DNA of 64,000 nt from JAUICS01 sp964384335. GTDB taxonomy: Bacteria > Pseudomonadota > Alphaproteobacteria > Micavibrionales > Micavibrionaceae. Position 1 is the first letter of the stretch. Every line of letters begins with the position of its first letter. Shown in pieces: positions 7,952 through 21,500 of the stretch. The notes under the pieces are model-generated. The model was not told the DNA's origin and did not search any database. It was given only the letters and a program-made list of their open reading frames with translations. Where the stretch lies: positions 1-64,000 of the forward strand of contig CAYLKN010000005.1 of the NCBI GenBank assembly GCA_964384335.1, read 5' to 3'. The translations under genes and the position numbers were made by a program.

Positions 7952-9745
7952 ATGCTTGAATCCTATGAAGTTACAGACCACGAATATGACGTAGTTGTTG
8001 TCGGCGGGGGTGGCGCCGGTCTGCGTGCAGTTATGGGTATGGCTGAAAAAGGGCTTCACGCCGCGTGTCTGACAAAAGTATTTCCAACCCGTTCACACAC
8101 CGTCGCGGCGCAGGGCGGTATCTCGGCCGCACTCGGCAACATCGACGAGGACGATTGGCGCTGGCACATGTATGATACGGTTAAAGGGTCAGACTGGCTG
8201 GGCGACCAGGATGCTATTGAGTATATGTGTAAGGAAGCCATTCCTGCCGTTATTGAGCTTGAACGTTACGGTGTGCCGTTTAGCCGGACTAAAGACGGTA
8301 AAATCTATCAAAGACCTTTTGGGGGCATGACCACGCATTTTGGAAAAGGCACCGCAACGCGAACATGCGCCGCTGCGGATCGCACAGGTCATGCAATTCT
8401 GCATACGCTTTACCAGCAGGCGCTGAAAAACAAGGTTGAATTTTTTATCGAATATTTTGCCCTTGACCTGATTATGGGTGATGACGGTGAATGTCTTGGC
8501 GTAATGGCATGGGACCTGAACGACGGATCTATACACCGGTTCCGCGCACATCAGACCGTTCTGGCAACAGGCGGGTACGGACGTGCCTATTTCTCCTGTA
8601 CATCCGCACACACATGCACTGGTGACGGCAATGCAATGGTATTGCGGGCCGGCCTGCCTTTACAGGATATGGAATTTGTTCAGTTTCATCCGACCGGAGT
8701 TTACGGGGCGGGTTGCCTGATTACAGAGGGTGTCCGTGGCGAAGGCGGGTATCTTACAAACGCAGAAGGTGAGCGTTTTATGGAACGGTATGCGCCTTCT
8801 GCCAAAGATCTGGCGAGCCGGGATGTGGTCAGCCGCTCAATGACCATTGAAATCAATGAAGGCCGAGGTGTTGGTCCGAATAAAGACCACATATATTTGC
8901 ACCTGGAACATCTGGATCCTGAAGTTATCCGGTCAAAACTGCCGGGCATTGCAGAAACCGCCAAAATTTTTGCAGGTGTGGATGTGACCAAAGATCCGAT
9001 CCCGGTTTTGCCGACTGTCCATTACAATATGGGTGGCATTCCGACAAATTACAAAACGGAGGTTTTAAATCCGTCTAAAGATGACCCGGGAAGAGTAGTG
9101 CCCGGCCTTATGGCTATTGGTGAGGCGGGCTGCGTTTCCGTTCATGGCGCAAACCGGCTCGGGTCAAATTCCCTTCTTGATCTGGTTGTATTCGGCCGGG
9201 CAGCCGCCATCCGGGCCGCGGAAACTGTCTCACCGGGATCGCCGCACAAACCGCTCGGACATGACAACGGAAGCCGGGCAATCGAAAGGCTTGATCACTT
9301 CCGAAATGCTGACGGGGACACCAGGGCGGCTCATATCCGCGCAAATATGCAAAACACCATGCAAAATCACGCGGCCGTCTTCCGGACCGGGGAAACCCTT
9401 GAAGAAGGATGTCACAAAATGGATGAGGTTTTCCGAAGCCGCGACAGCATGCTTGTTTCCGATCGCTCAATGATTTTCAATACCGACCTTGTTGAAGCCC
9501 TGGAACTCGATAATCTGATCGTTCAGTCGCTTTCCACAATCTATTCCGCGATAAACAGGACAGAATCTCGCGGCGCACACGCCCGTGAAGATTATACAGA
9601 GCGCGATGACGACAACTGGCTCAAACATTCCATATCGTGGGTGGACAATGAAACAGGGAAGGTTACGATGGGCGACAGGCCGGTTGTTCTGCGTACACTG
9701 ACAAATGAAGTGGAACCTATACCTCCAAAGGCACGGGTATATTGA
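7952..9745 (+). CDS. sdhA: succinate dehydrogenase flavoprotein subunit
   Basis: Catalytic flavoprotein of complex II, which oxidises succinate to fumarate on the cytoplasmic face of the inner membrane. The 597-aa length is standard. The dinucleotide fold GGGGAGLRA is at residues 18-26, and the FAD-linking His49 sits in SHTVAAQGGI. The active-site stretches FVQFHPTGVYGAG and GANRLGSNSLLDLVVFGRA are intact. The iron-sulphur subunit gene sdhB, normally next in the operon, is absent: the next gene is unrelated, on the opposite strand, and begins its 3' end 37 bp away. Confidence 0.98.
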   Translation: MLESYEVTDHEYDVVVVGGGGAGLRAVMGMAEKGLHAACLTKVFPTRSHTVAAQGGISAALGNIDEDDWRWHMYDTVKGSDWLGDQDAIEYMCKEAIPAVIELERYGVPFSRTKDGKIYQRPFGGMTTHFGKGTATRTCAAADRTGHAILHTLYQQALKNKVEFFIEYFALDLIMGDDGECLGVMAWDLNDGSIHRFRAHQTVLATGGYGRAYFSCTSAHTCTGDGNAMVLRAGLPLQDMEFVQFHPTGVYGAGCLITEGVRGEGGYLTNAEGERFMERYAPSAKDLASRDVVSRSMTIEINEGRGVGPNKDHIYLHLEHLDPEVIRSKLPGIAETAKIFAGVDVTKDPIPVLPTVHYNMGGIPTNYKTEVLNPSKDDPGRVVPGLMAIGEAGCVSVHGANRLGSNSLLDLVVFGRAAAIRAAETVSPGSPHKPLGHDNGSRAIERLDHFRNADGDTRAAHIRANMQNTMQNHAAVFRTGETLEEGCHKMDEVFRSRDSMLVSDRSMIFNTDLVEALELDNLIVQSLSTIYSAINRTESRGAHAREDYTERDDDNWLKHSISWVDNETGKVTMGDRPVVLRTLTNEVEPIPPKARVY

Positions 9746-9782
9746 TTTAAATTTCCCGATTTGAGATTACAATTTCGCACAG

Positions 9783-10589
9783 TTATTCAAATATTTCAAA
9801 AGAAAACCAGGCAAAACCCGGAAGCCCGGCAGCCGCCCCGATAAATTTAAAAAGAAGAAGATGACCGACATAAATTCCCAAACTGTGCCGTCCGGCAAGC
9901 TGAAGGGCCTGAACACCTGTTCTGGGAACGGTTTTGCTTAATTTTGAGACAATACGGGGTTTAAAAAAATAGAGAATAAAAAAAGAAAAGCCGGTTGTCA
10001 CGGTCATTACCATTGCTTCATCCTTTGAGAAATCAAAAACCAGAAACTGTGAAATCAGATAACTAAAAAATGCAAAAAACCCGAAACCCAGAATGTTTTG
10101 AGCCGGAATGCCGCTTTCCTGCTGATGTCTAAGAAAATAGCCATAAAGGGCAAGGATTAATCCCATTGTACCGTATTCCAGAATTAAAAAACTCGGCAGA
10201 TAAAGGACCGCCATAATTATGGAGATTGCAAAAAGATAGCGGGTATTGTGCATTGCCGGTTCCGCAACATAATCTATCAAAAGCCTGACAAAAATTATTG
10301 TACCCAGAATATTCACCGCAAATATCGGCATCCCGACAATCACATTTGCAACTATCAAACTTCCTGCTCCGGCCAATATCGGCCATGTCAAATCGCGGGA
10401 ACGGGCATAGCCAATTAAAAAAAACCAGATCGGTACGCATGATCTTCCGATTGCCCGGAACATCATTTCCTCCGGGAAAAAATAATAACCGATGTGATCA
10501 ATGATCATGATGATCACGGCTGAGGTTTTCAGTAAATCGTATGATGTCAGATGAGCAGGAAGTGAGTTGGAATTATGCTGTACTGACAC
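9783..10589 (-). CDS. TraX-family integral membrane protein
   Basis: A 268-aa protein with about eight hydrophobic segments. The N-terminal pattern LKTSAVIIMIIDHIGYYFFPEE, followed by RAIGRSCVPIWFFLIGYARSRD, is characteristic of the TraX family, named for the F-plasmid pilin acetylase. Chromosomal members are common and mostly of unknown substrate. A conserved His appears near the C-terminus (LGIYVGHLLLFKFIG). No conjugation genes are nearby, so I do not infer a pilus role. It is convergent with sdhA. Confidence 0.8.
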   Translation of the reverse strand: MSVQHNSNSLPAHLTSYDLLKTSAVIIMIIDHIGYYFFPEEMMFRAIGRSCVPIWFFLIGYARSRDLTWPILAGAGSLIVANVIVGMPIFAVNILGTIIFVRLLIDYVAEPAMHNTRYLFAISIIMAVLYLPSFLILEYGTMGLILALYGYFLRHQQESGIPAQNILGFGFFAFFSYLISQFLVFDFSKDEAMVMTVTTGFSFFILYFFKPRIVSKLSKTVPRTGVQALQLAGRHSLGIYVGHLLLFKFIGAAAGLPGFAWFSFEIFE

Positions 10590-10613
10590 TTTAGAGAAAA
10601 TATCCTGTCCCTG

Positions 10614-10994
10614 TTATTCGTGGGAGGATGAGGAAGACGTTTTCCGGCCGGAATACCGTTTCCGTGGCGCCGGTGATTTTGATCCGTTTCCCTGATTGTT
10701 ATCACTGCCGCCACCGCTGTTCAGGTTGTCATTGCCATTGTTATTGCCAGTTCCGTTATCGCCTTTGTTTCTTGCCGCCCTGTGAGAAGGAATGGGAATA
10801 GGGCGTTCGGCACGGTCGGATTTTTCGCTGATAGCGATTTCAATTTCAAAACGGGCGGCAACTTTGCGCAGTTCATGGATCGCATCCTGAAGCTGCTCCC
10901 TCTTGTCGCTGTCTTTTTCATCTTTACGCCATTCTTCATATGCCTTGATGCAATTATCAGCCATTTCGCGCATACGTTTATTACTATCGTCCAT
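10614..10994 (-). CDS. hypothetical protein with Asn/Gly/Ser-rich tail (126 aa)
   Basis: The first 65 residues are charged and predicted helical (MDDSNKRMREMADNCIKAYE...), perhaps a short coiled coil. The remainder is low-complexity Gly/Asn followed by Ser/Pro/Arg (PAPRKRYSGRKTSSSSSHE), likely disordered and basic. No signal peptide or membrane span is visible. It lies between a TraX-like gene and guaC, all on the minus strand, with gaps of 24 and 52 bp. I do not recognise the family. Confidence 0.6.
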   Translation of the reverse strand: MDDSNKRMREMADNCIKAYEEWRKDEKDSDKREQLQDAIHELRKVAARFEIEIAISEKSDRAERPIPIPSHRAARNKGDNGTGNNNGNDNLNSGGGSDNNQGNGSKSPAPRKRYSGRKTSSSSSHE

Positions 10995-11046
10995 TTATCC
11001 AACCCTTATTATTTTTACAATACACTATACAGCTTCCAAGTTGAGG

Positions 11047-12096
11047 TCAATCATTCCCGAAGACAGAATTCACCTGCTGTGATACCCGGATAAAGGTCGT
11101 CCGCTTTGACAGCTCCTTCAGCCTCCTGGCTCCGACATAGGTACAGGCCGAACGCAATCCGCCCTGAATCTGCTGAAGTGTGCCGCTAACAGGTCCGCGA
11201 TAAGGCACTTTCACAGTTTTACCTTCACTTGCCCTGTATTCCGCAACGCCCCCGGAATGTTTTTTCATGGCTGTCTCACTGCTCATACCGTAAAAAATCA
11301 CATATTGTTTTCCATCCTCTTCAGTAATGACGTCAAATTCCGATTCGTCATGCCCGGCCAGCATGCCTCCAAGCATAACAAAGTCCGCACCTGCTCCGAA
11401 AGCCTTGGCAATATCGCCCGGAACCGTGCACCCTCCATCGGCGCAGACATGGCCACCAAGGCCGTGCGCCGCATCAGCGCATTCGATTATGGCTGACAAC
11501 TGTGGATATCCGACGCCCGCCACTTTCCGAGTTGTGCATACACTTCCGGGCCCGATGCCGATTTTAACAATATCGGCACCACTGAGAACAAGCTCCTCCG
11601 TCATTTCTCCTGTCACCACATTGCCTGCCATAATTGTCAGATTAGCGTATTTGTCCCGGATTTTCCGTACAAAATCGACAAAAGCCTCACTGTATCCGTT
11701 GGCCACGTCAATACAGATGCGTGTTAGCCTGTCCTTGCCGAGTTTTTTTAAAACCGCCTTAAGCTTTTCCTCATCGTCGGCATTCATGCCCAGGCTGTAC
11801 CAGACATTCGATGCAGGCCCGGATTTATAGAATTCGGCAAGATCATCCACACTGTAATGTTTGGTCAGGGCAACGCTCATACCGCTGCCGTCCTGATGAA
11901 ATGCCCGCGCCATTGCAAAGGTGCCAATACCATCCATATTTGCAGCGATCACCGGCAATCCTTTAAAAGGATTTTCGCTCCAGCGGAATGTGAATTCCCG
12001 GCTTATACCGACCTCTTTCCGCGTATTCAATGTGGAGCGTTTGGGCCGGATCAGAACATCCTTAAAATCAAGCTTGATATCGTTATCTATATGCAT
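11047..12096 (-). CDS. guaC: GMP reductase
   Basis: NADPH-dependent reductive deamination of GMP to IMP and ammonia, returning guanine nucleotides to the purine pool. The 349-aa protein aligns along its length with E. coli GuaC: LDFKDVLIRPKRSTL near the start, catalytic Cys187 in GIGPGSVCTTR, and the flap region GMSSETAMKKH. I place the start at the ATG at 12096 (MHIDND), matching the family; the open frame runs about 100 codons further into bdhA but that extension is not homologous. It follows bdhA after 46 bp on the same strand. Confidence 0.97.
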   Translation of the reverse strand: MHIDNDIKLDFKDVLIRPKRSTLNTRKEVGISREFTFRWSENPFKGLPVIAANMDGIGTFAMARAFHQDGSGMSVALTKHYSVDDLAEFYKSGPASNVWYSLGMNADDEEKLKAVLKKLGKDRLTRICIDVANGYSEAFVDFVRKIRDKYANLTIMAGNVVTGEMTEELVLSGADIVKIGIGPGSVCTTRKVAGVGYPQLSAIIECADAAHGLGGHVCADGGCTVPGDIAKAFGAGADFVMLGGMLAGHDESEFDVITEEDGKQYVIFYGMSSETAMKKHSGGVAEYRASEGKTVKVPYRGPVSGTLQQIQGGLRSACTYVGARRLKELSKRTTFIRVSQQVNSVFGND

Positions 12097-12142
12097 GCCG
12101 GGAGAGTCTCTCTGTGTCTGGTTTATATTTACTGATCTGAAG

Positions 12143-12934
12143 TCATTGCGCGGTCCAGCCGCCATCGATAGGCAGAATGGCGCCGTTGACGTTGCATCCG
12201 GATTCGGAACACAGGAAAACGGCCATATCCCCAATATGCTCCACTTCTGTAAATTTCTTTGTCGGCTGGGCCGCCAGAAGAATATCTTTAACGACGGCAT
12301 CCTCACTGATGCCCCGGGCTTTCGCAGTATCGGAAATCTGGTTTTCAACCAGAGGCGTCTTGACATAGCCGGGACAAATAGCATTACAGGTGATATTGTC
12401 CTGTGCAACCTCAAGTGCGGTTACCTTTGTCAAACCTGCCATACCGTGTTTGGCGGCAACATAGGCTGACTTGAAAGGAGACGCCACCAGTGCGTGGGCC
12501 GAGGCAAGATTGATGATGCGCCCCCATTTCCGTTTCCGCATCAGAGGAATCGAGCGCTTGGACATATGAAAAGATGAAGAGAGCACAATCGCAATAATGG
12601 CATCCCATTTCGCATCCGGGAAATCCTCCATTTTTTCAACATGCTGTATACCGGCATTATTGACGATAATATCAACAGATCCTGCTTTTTGATAAGTTTC
12701 ATCAACAAGCGCTTTTATCTGATCCGGCTTTGTCATGTCCGCACCATTGTAAAACACATCTGTATTGAATGTATCGGCCATTGTTTTGCGGGTATTTTCA
12801 ACCTGCTCAGCATCGCCCAGACCGTTCAGCATGATTTTTGCCCCGTGCGCCGCAAGACGTTCGGCTATACCATGACCAATACCGCTTGTTGATCCTGTGA
12901 TAATGGCCGTTTTTCCTTTAAGTGACGTTTCCAT
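12143..12934 (-). CDS. bdhA: 3-hydroxybutyrate dehydrogenase
   Basis: SDR enzyme interconverting D-3-hydroxybutyrate and acetoacetate with NAD, part of polyhydroxybutyrate or ketone-body use. The cofactor motif TGSTSGIG is at residues 13-20 and the catalytic residues are Ser145, Tyr158 and Lys162. The family-specific segments NNAGIQHVEKMEDFP, KWDAIIAIVLSSSFH and INLASAHALVASPFKSAYVAAKHG closely match BdhA. No other PHB gene is nearby. It heads a two-gene unit with guaC. Confidence 0.93.
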   Translation of the reverse strand: METSLKGKTAIITGSTSGIGHGIAERLAAHGAKIMLNGLGDAEQVENTRKTMADTFNTDVFYNGADMTKPDQIKALVDETYQKAGSVDIIVNNAGIQHVEKMEDFPDAKWDAIIAIVLSSSFHMSKRSIPLMRKRKWGRIINLASAHALVASPFKSAYVAAKHGMAGLTKVTALEVAQDNITCNAICPGYVKTPLVENQISDTAKARGISEDAVVKDILLAAQPTKKFTEVEHIGDMAVFLCSESGCNVNGAILPIDGGWTAQ

Positions 12935-12988
12935 TTGAAGGACTCCTTTTTACTTTCGTGATTTTCTTAAAACAGAACCGGGCATAAA

Positions 12989-13195
12989 TCATGAATCCTG
13001 AGCCCGGGATTTGAAGACTGAATCTGCGGCGTTGCGTGATGCTTCTTTACGCTTGATTTCATGACTTGCCCGTGCGGATTCATCCTCAAGAAATGTAATG
13101 TAGTTACGCAGTTCCTCAACCGATAAGGGTTCGAGATTCCGGGGATTTAGCCCGGTTTCCTTTACTGGTTTGCGATCATCATCCTCATCAAACAT
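12989..13195 (-). CDS. DUF1192 family protein (68 aa)
   Basis: A small acidic protein: an N-terminal Asp-rich stretch (MFDEDDDRKP), then LEPLSVEELRNYITFLEDESARASHEIKRKEASRNAADSVF. This is the DUF1192 pattern, a short helical protein common in Alphaproteobacteria. Length is normal for the family and the function is unknown. GGAAGG precedes the ATG closely. It lies upstream of bdhA on the same strand with a 54-bp gap. Confidence 0.85.
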   Translation of the reverse strand: MFDEDDDRKPVKETGLNPRNLEPLSVEELRNYITFLEDESARASHEIKRKEASRNAADSVFKSRAQDS

Positions 13196-13460
13196 GGGAA
13201 GGAGAGTAACATGATCTTTAAAACGGGAAAAGATGGTTTAAAAAAAGCCCAAGGTCAGGCTAAAACGCTTGTTAGCGTTATCTGTTTTGCATTCATTTTT
13301 CCTCTTTTTTCCCGCGGCCGGAAGGCAAGATAATCAGTGAAGAAAAAACACATCACAACAAAATCCGTAAGCAATTGAAAATAAATGTAAATCAAAAATT
13401 TGCAATATCAGATGCGGTATTTATAGGATCAAGGTAAGGGTACCAACTTAATAATAAAAA

Positions 13461-14192
13461 ATGAACGCTTATGCTGCTATCGCTTTACCCCGTTTCATGA
13501 ATTCGGGCGATCCTTTTCAGGATTTCTCAGCAAATTGGAAAAGGGAGAATTCCTCAACCGGACTTCCAGCGGCTCATCAAGACACGAGCATGCCAAATGA
13601 GGGTAATGATAAAGAAGGGTCCAGTGAAAGGTTCCTCTCACTCGAAGAACCGTGGAGTAAGGAATATGATGAGATTCATCTGGAGCCCGAGCTTTCCGAC
13701 TGGTTCAGTTCACCATTACAGGCTGTATTCCTGGGCCTTGCAAAAAATCCGGACTGGCTTTGTGTGTCCGATTACGGCATTTATCTTGAGGGTTTGGAAT
13801 ACGTTCCGAACGGAACGGATATGAACCGGCTGCTTAAAATATCAAACGTCATTGCGGATCCGGGAAAAGGTATTGAAACCCTGTCTGATGACGATATGGG
13901 TTTTCTAAGGCAACTGGGTTTCAGGCATCCGGCACTTGATAATGAAATGCCCCGCATTTCCTGGGGAACATATGTATCACCAGATTCCATGGGAATATCC
14001 GGAGCTTCCGTTAGTGCGCAGATGGTTCCAAAACCGCCTTTAGACATTGAGGCCATGCAAAATGGTCCGAAGTTTGGATCGGGCAGAACCAGAAAATGTG
14101 AGATGGACTCACATCCGGAATCAGGATTTTATCCGCAAACTCCTGTTTTTGTTTTCAGCGGCGGGCTGCCTCAGCCCCCCCCTCCTGTTTAG
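13461..14192 (+). CDS. hypothetical protein (243 aa), unrecognised
   Basis: A soluble, acidic protein with no signal peptide or membrane segment. The N-terminal 70 residues are polar and probably disordered. A more structured centre follows (WFSSPLQAVFLGLAKNPDWLCVSDYGIYLEGLEYVP), then a Pro-rich tail ending QPPPPV. The start ATG at 13461 lacks a good ribosome site; the nearest purine stretch (AAGGTAAGGG) is about 20 nt away, so the start is uncertain. It is convergent with rpoC. No family recognised. Confidence 0.6.
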   Translation: MNAYAAIALPRFMNSGDPFQDFSANWKRENSSTGLPAAHQDTSMPNEGNDKEGSSERFLSLEEPWSKEYDEIHLEPELSDWFSSPLQAVFLGLAKNPDWLCVSDYGIYLEGLEYVPNGTDMNRLLKISNVIADPGKGIETLSDDDMGFLRQLGFRHPALDNEMPRISWGTYVSPDSMGISGASVSAQMVPKPPLDIEAMQNGPKFGSGRTRKCEMDSHPESGFYPQTPVFVFSGGLPQPPPPV

Positions 14193-14222
14193 CAAGCATG
14201 CAGCTTTAACGGCTGATTTGCA

Positions 14223-18446
<4,224 letters not shown>

Positions 18447-18475
18447 ATTTTCCTGCCCTTTCATTTAATTCGTTT

Positions 18476-18500
18476 AAAGTCCTGTTTTTCAGGGGACTTT
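18476..18500 (-). other. hairpin between rpoB and rpoC
   Basis: AAAGTCCTG (18476-18484) pairs with CAGGGGACTTT (18490-18500), with a 2-nt bulge and a TTTTT loop. In the rpoBC message it forms a stable hairpin with no U-run after it, so it is unlikely to be a terminator. It could mark an RNA processing or stability site between the two cistrons. Confidence 0.6.
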
Positions 18501-18541
18501 TATACGTCTATACCACTTGTAATTACTTTGCCGGGGTTTTT

Positions 18542-21500
18542 TCAGGCTTTTTGTTTCAAGTCCAGATTCAACCCAAGCGCTTTAAGTTCCTTAACCAGAA
18601 CATTGAACGATTCCGGGATACCGATTTCGAACGTATCGTCACCGCGCACAATCGATTCATAAACTTTTGATCGCCCGGCGACATCATCGGATTTAACGGT
18701 CAGCATTTCCTGAAGCGTATAAGCCGCCCCGTAAGCCTGAAGCGCCCAGACCTCCATCTCGCCGAAACGCTGTCCGCCGAACTGGGCTTTTCCGCCAAGC
18801 GGCTGCTGAGTAACCAGAGAATAGGGTCCGATAGAACGGGCGTGAATTTTGTCATCAACCAGATGATGCAGTTTGAGCATATACATATATCCGACCGTGA
18901 CTTTCCGGTCGAATTTCTGGCCCGTAACACCATCGGTCAGGTAAACCTGTCCGCTTCTGTCCAGCCCGGCAAGCTCAAGCAGATCAGACACCTCCTCCTC
19001 GGGCACACCGTCGAAAACTGGTGTAGCCATCGGTATGCCTTTCCGGATATTCCCGGCCATTTCAAGGATCTCATTGTCATTAAGGCCTGCGATGCTGTTT
19101 TCATACTCTCTGTCTCCATAAAACGTCTTGAGTCTTTCCCTGAGTGCATCAAGCTCTTTCTTTTTAATGTCTTCCCGGTCAAAAGTATTCAGCATATCCG
19201 AAACCTGGCGGCCAAGATTGGAAGCAGCCCATCCAAGATGGGTCTCAAGAATCTGGCCGACATTCATCCGGCTTGGCACACCAAGGGGATTAAGAACGAT
19301 ATCAACCGGAGTTCCGTCATCAAGATAGGGCATGTCCTCAATCGGCATGATCTTGGAGACGACCCCTTTGTTACCGTGCCGTCCGGCCATTTTATCACCG
19401 GGCTGCATTTTACGTTTAACAGCCACGAAAACCTTAACCATTTTCATTACACCCGGCGGAAGCTCATCGCCGCGCTGAAGTTTTTCAACTTTAGTTTCAA
19501 AACGGTCTTTCAGGGCGTCAACAGCATCGTCGAATGTGGCCCCTGTTGCCTCAATCTCGCCCATACGATCCTCGTTTTCGATCGTAATCTGACGCCATTG
19601 GCCTCTTTTCTCAATCGCTTCAAGATGCTCTTTTGTGATGACATCGCCTTTTTTAAGGCCGGTTCCTTTAGGCGAACTGACCACTTTCTGTCCAACCAGA
19701 AGATCTTCAAGACGACCGTAGAAACCTTCCTCCAGGATCTTACGCTCATCATCACGGTCTTTTGCAAGACGCTCAATCTCTTCCTGCTCTATTGAAAGGG
19801 CCCGGGCATCCTTATCGATACCGCGCCTGTTAAACACGCGCACTTCAACAATCGTTCCGGCAACCCCGGGCGGCAGGCGCAGCGAGGTATCCTTTACGTC
19901 CGCTGCCTTTTCTCCAAAAATGGCGCGCAAGAGCTTTTCTTCGGGGGTCATCGGACTTTCCCCCTTTGGTGTGACTTTTCCAACGAGGATGTCTCCGGGC
20001 TGAACCTCAGCGCCGATATGCACAATTCCTGCTTCATCAAGGTGTTTCAGTGCCTCTTCACCGACATTCGGAATGTCACGGGAAATTTCTTCCTGACCCA
20101 GCTTTGTATCACGGGCCATAATTTCAAATTCCTCGATATGAATTGAGGTAAAGACATCGTCGCGGACAATACGCTCGGAAATCAGAATTGAGTCCTCAAA
20201 GTTATATCCGTTCCACGGCATGAAAGCCACCAGTATGTTGCGCCCCAGTGCCAGTTCCCCCATGTCCGTACTTTGACCGTCGGCAATGATATCGCCTTTT
20301 CTGATAACATCACCGACTTTGACCAGCGGACGCTGGGTTATACAGGTGTTCTGGTTCGAGCGCTGGAATTTTGAAAGTTTATAAATATCGACAATTGGGT
20401 CACGTGGATTTTCGATTTCAGTAGCACGGATAACGATACGCTGGGCATCGACCTTATCCACTATACCGGACCGGCGGGCACTGATCGTCGCACCCGAATC
20501 CGCGGCAACAACCGCCTCCATACCTGTCCCAACCAGCGGAGCATCCGCCTGTATCAAAGGGACGGCCTGACGTTGCATGTTGGATCCCATAAGGGCGCGG
20601 TTCGCATCGTCGTTTTCCAGAAACGGAATAAGGGATGCGGCAACGGAAACAATCTGTTTTGGCGACACATCGATCATATCAATCTGCTCTTTCGGAACCA
20701 TTGTGTTTTCACCCGCCTGGCGGCATGAAATCAGATCCTCAACAAATCGGCCGTTTTCATCAAGCTCCGCGTTGGCCTGCGCAACAGTATATTTAGCCTC
20801 TTCCATAGCCGATACGTAAATAACTTCATCGGTAACCTGACCGTTCACAACACGTCTGTAGGGGCTTTCAATAAAACCATAACGGTTCACACGTGCAAAT
20901 GAGGAAAGGGAGTTAATCAATCCGATATTCGGACCTTCCGGCGTTTCAATCGGACAGATCCGGCCGTAATGCGTAGGATGAACGTCGCGCACCTCAAACC
21001 CGGCCCGCTCCCGTGTCAAACCGCCCGGCCCCAGTGCCGAAAGGCGTCTTTTATGTGTGATTTCAGACAACGGATTTGTCTGGTCCATAAACTGGGAAAG
21101 CTGTGAAGATCCAAAAAATTCGCGGACAGCGGCAGCGGCAGGCTTTGAGTTGATAAGATCGTGCGGCATGTAGCTGTCGATATCAACAGAGCTCATCCTT
21201 TCGCGAATAGCGCGCTCCATGCGCAAAAGACCGATACGCATCTGGTTTTCAAGCAATTCACCAACAGAACGCACACGACGATTGCCGAGGTTGTCGATAT
21301 CGTCGATCTCGCCCAGTCCGTCCTTCAGACCGTGAAGATACTGTATGATTTTGAGAATATCATCCTTTGACAGGATACGGAACTGGTCATCCGCCTCAAG
21401 ATCAAGACGCATATTCATTTTAACGCGGCCCACCGGCGAAAGGTCGTAACGCTCCGGATCGAAGAAAAGACTGTTAAAAAGAGCTTCCGCCGATTCAACG

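Noticed and set aside
9783..10589. TraX-like gene as evidence of a conjugative element
   Set aside because: No other transfer or plasmid gene is present; chromosomal TraX-family proteins are common.
13240..13280. Possible minus-strand terminator or small RNA end upstream of the DUF1192 gene
   Set aside because: The stem next to the T run is only four base pairs; the neighbouring AACGCT/AGCGTT hairpin has no T run.
18447..18464. Six-residue longer start for rpoC
   Set aside because: The ribosome site AGGAAAAT lies inside this extension and serves the ATG at 18446.
18842..19795. 317-aa plus-strand frame opposite rpoB
   Set aside because: Antisense shadow; rpoB homology is continuous on the other strand.
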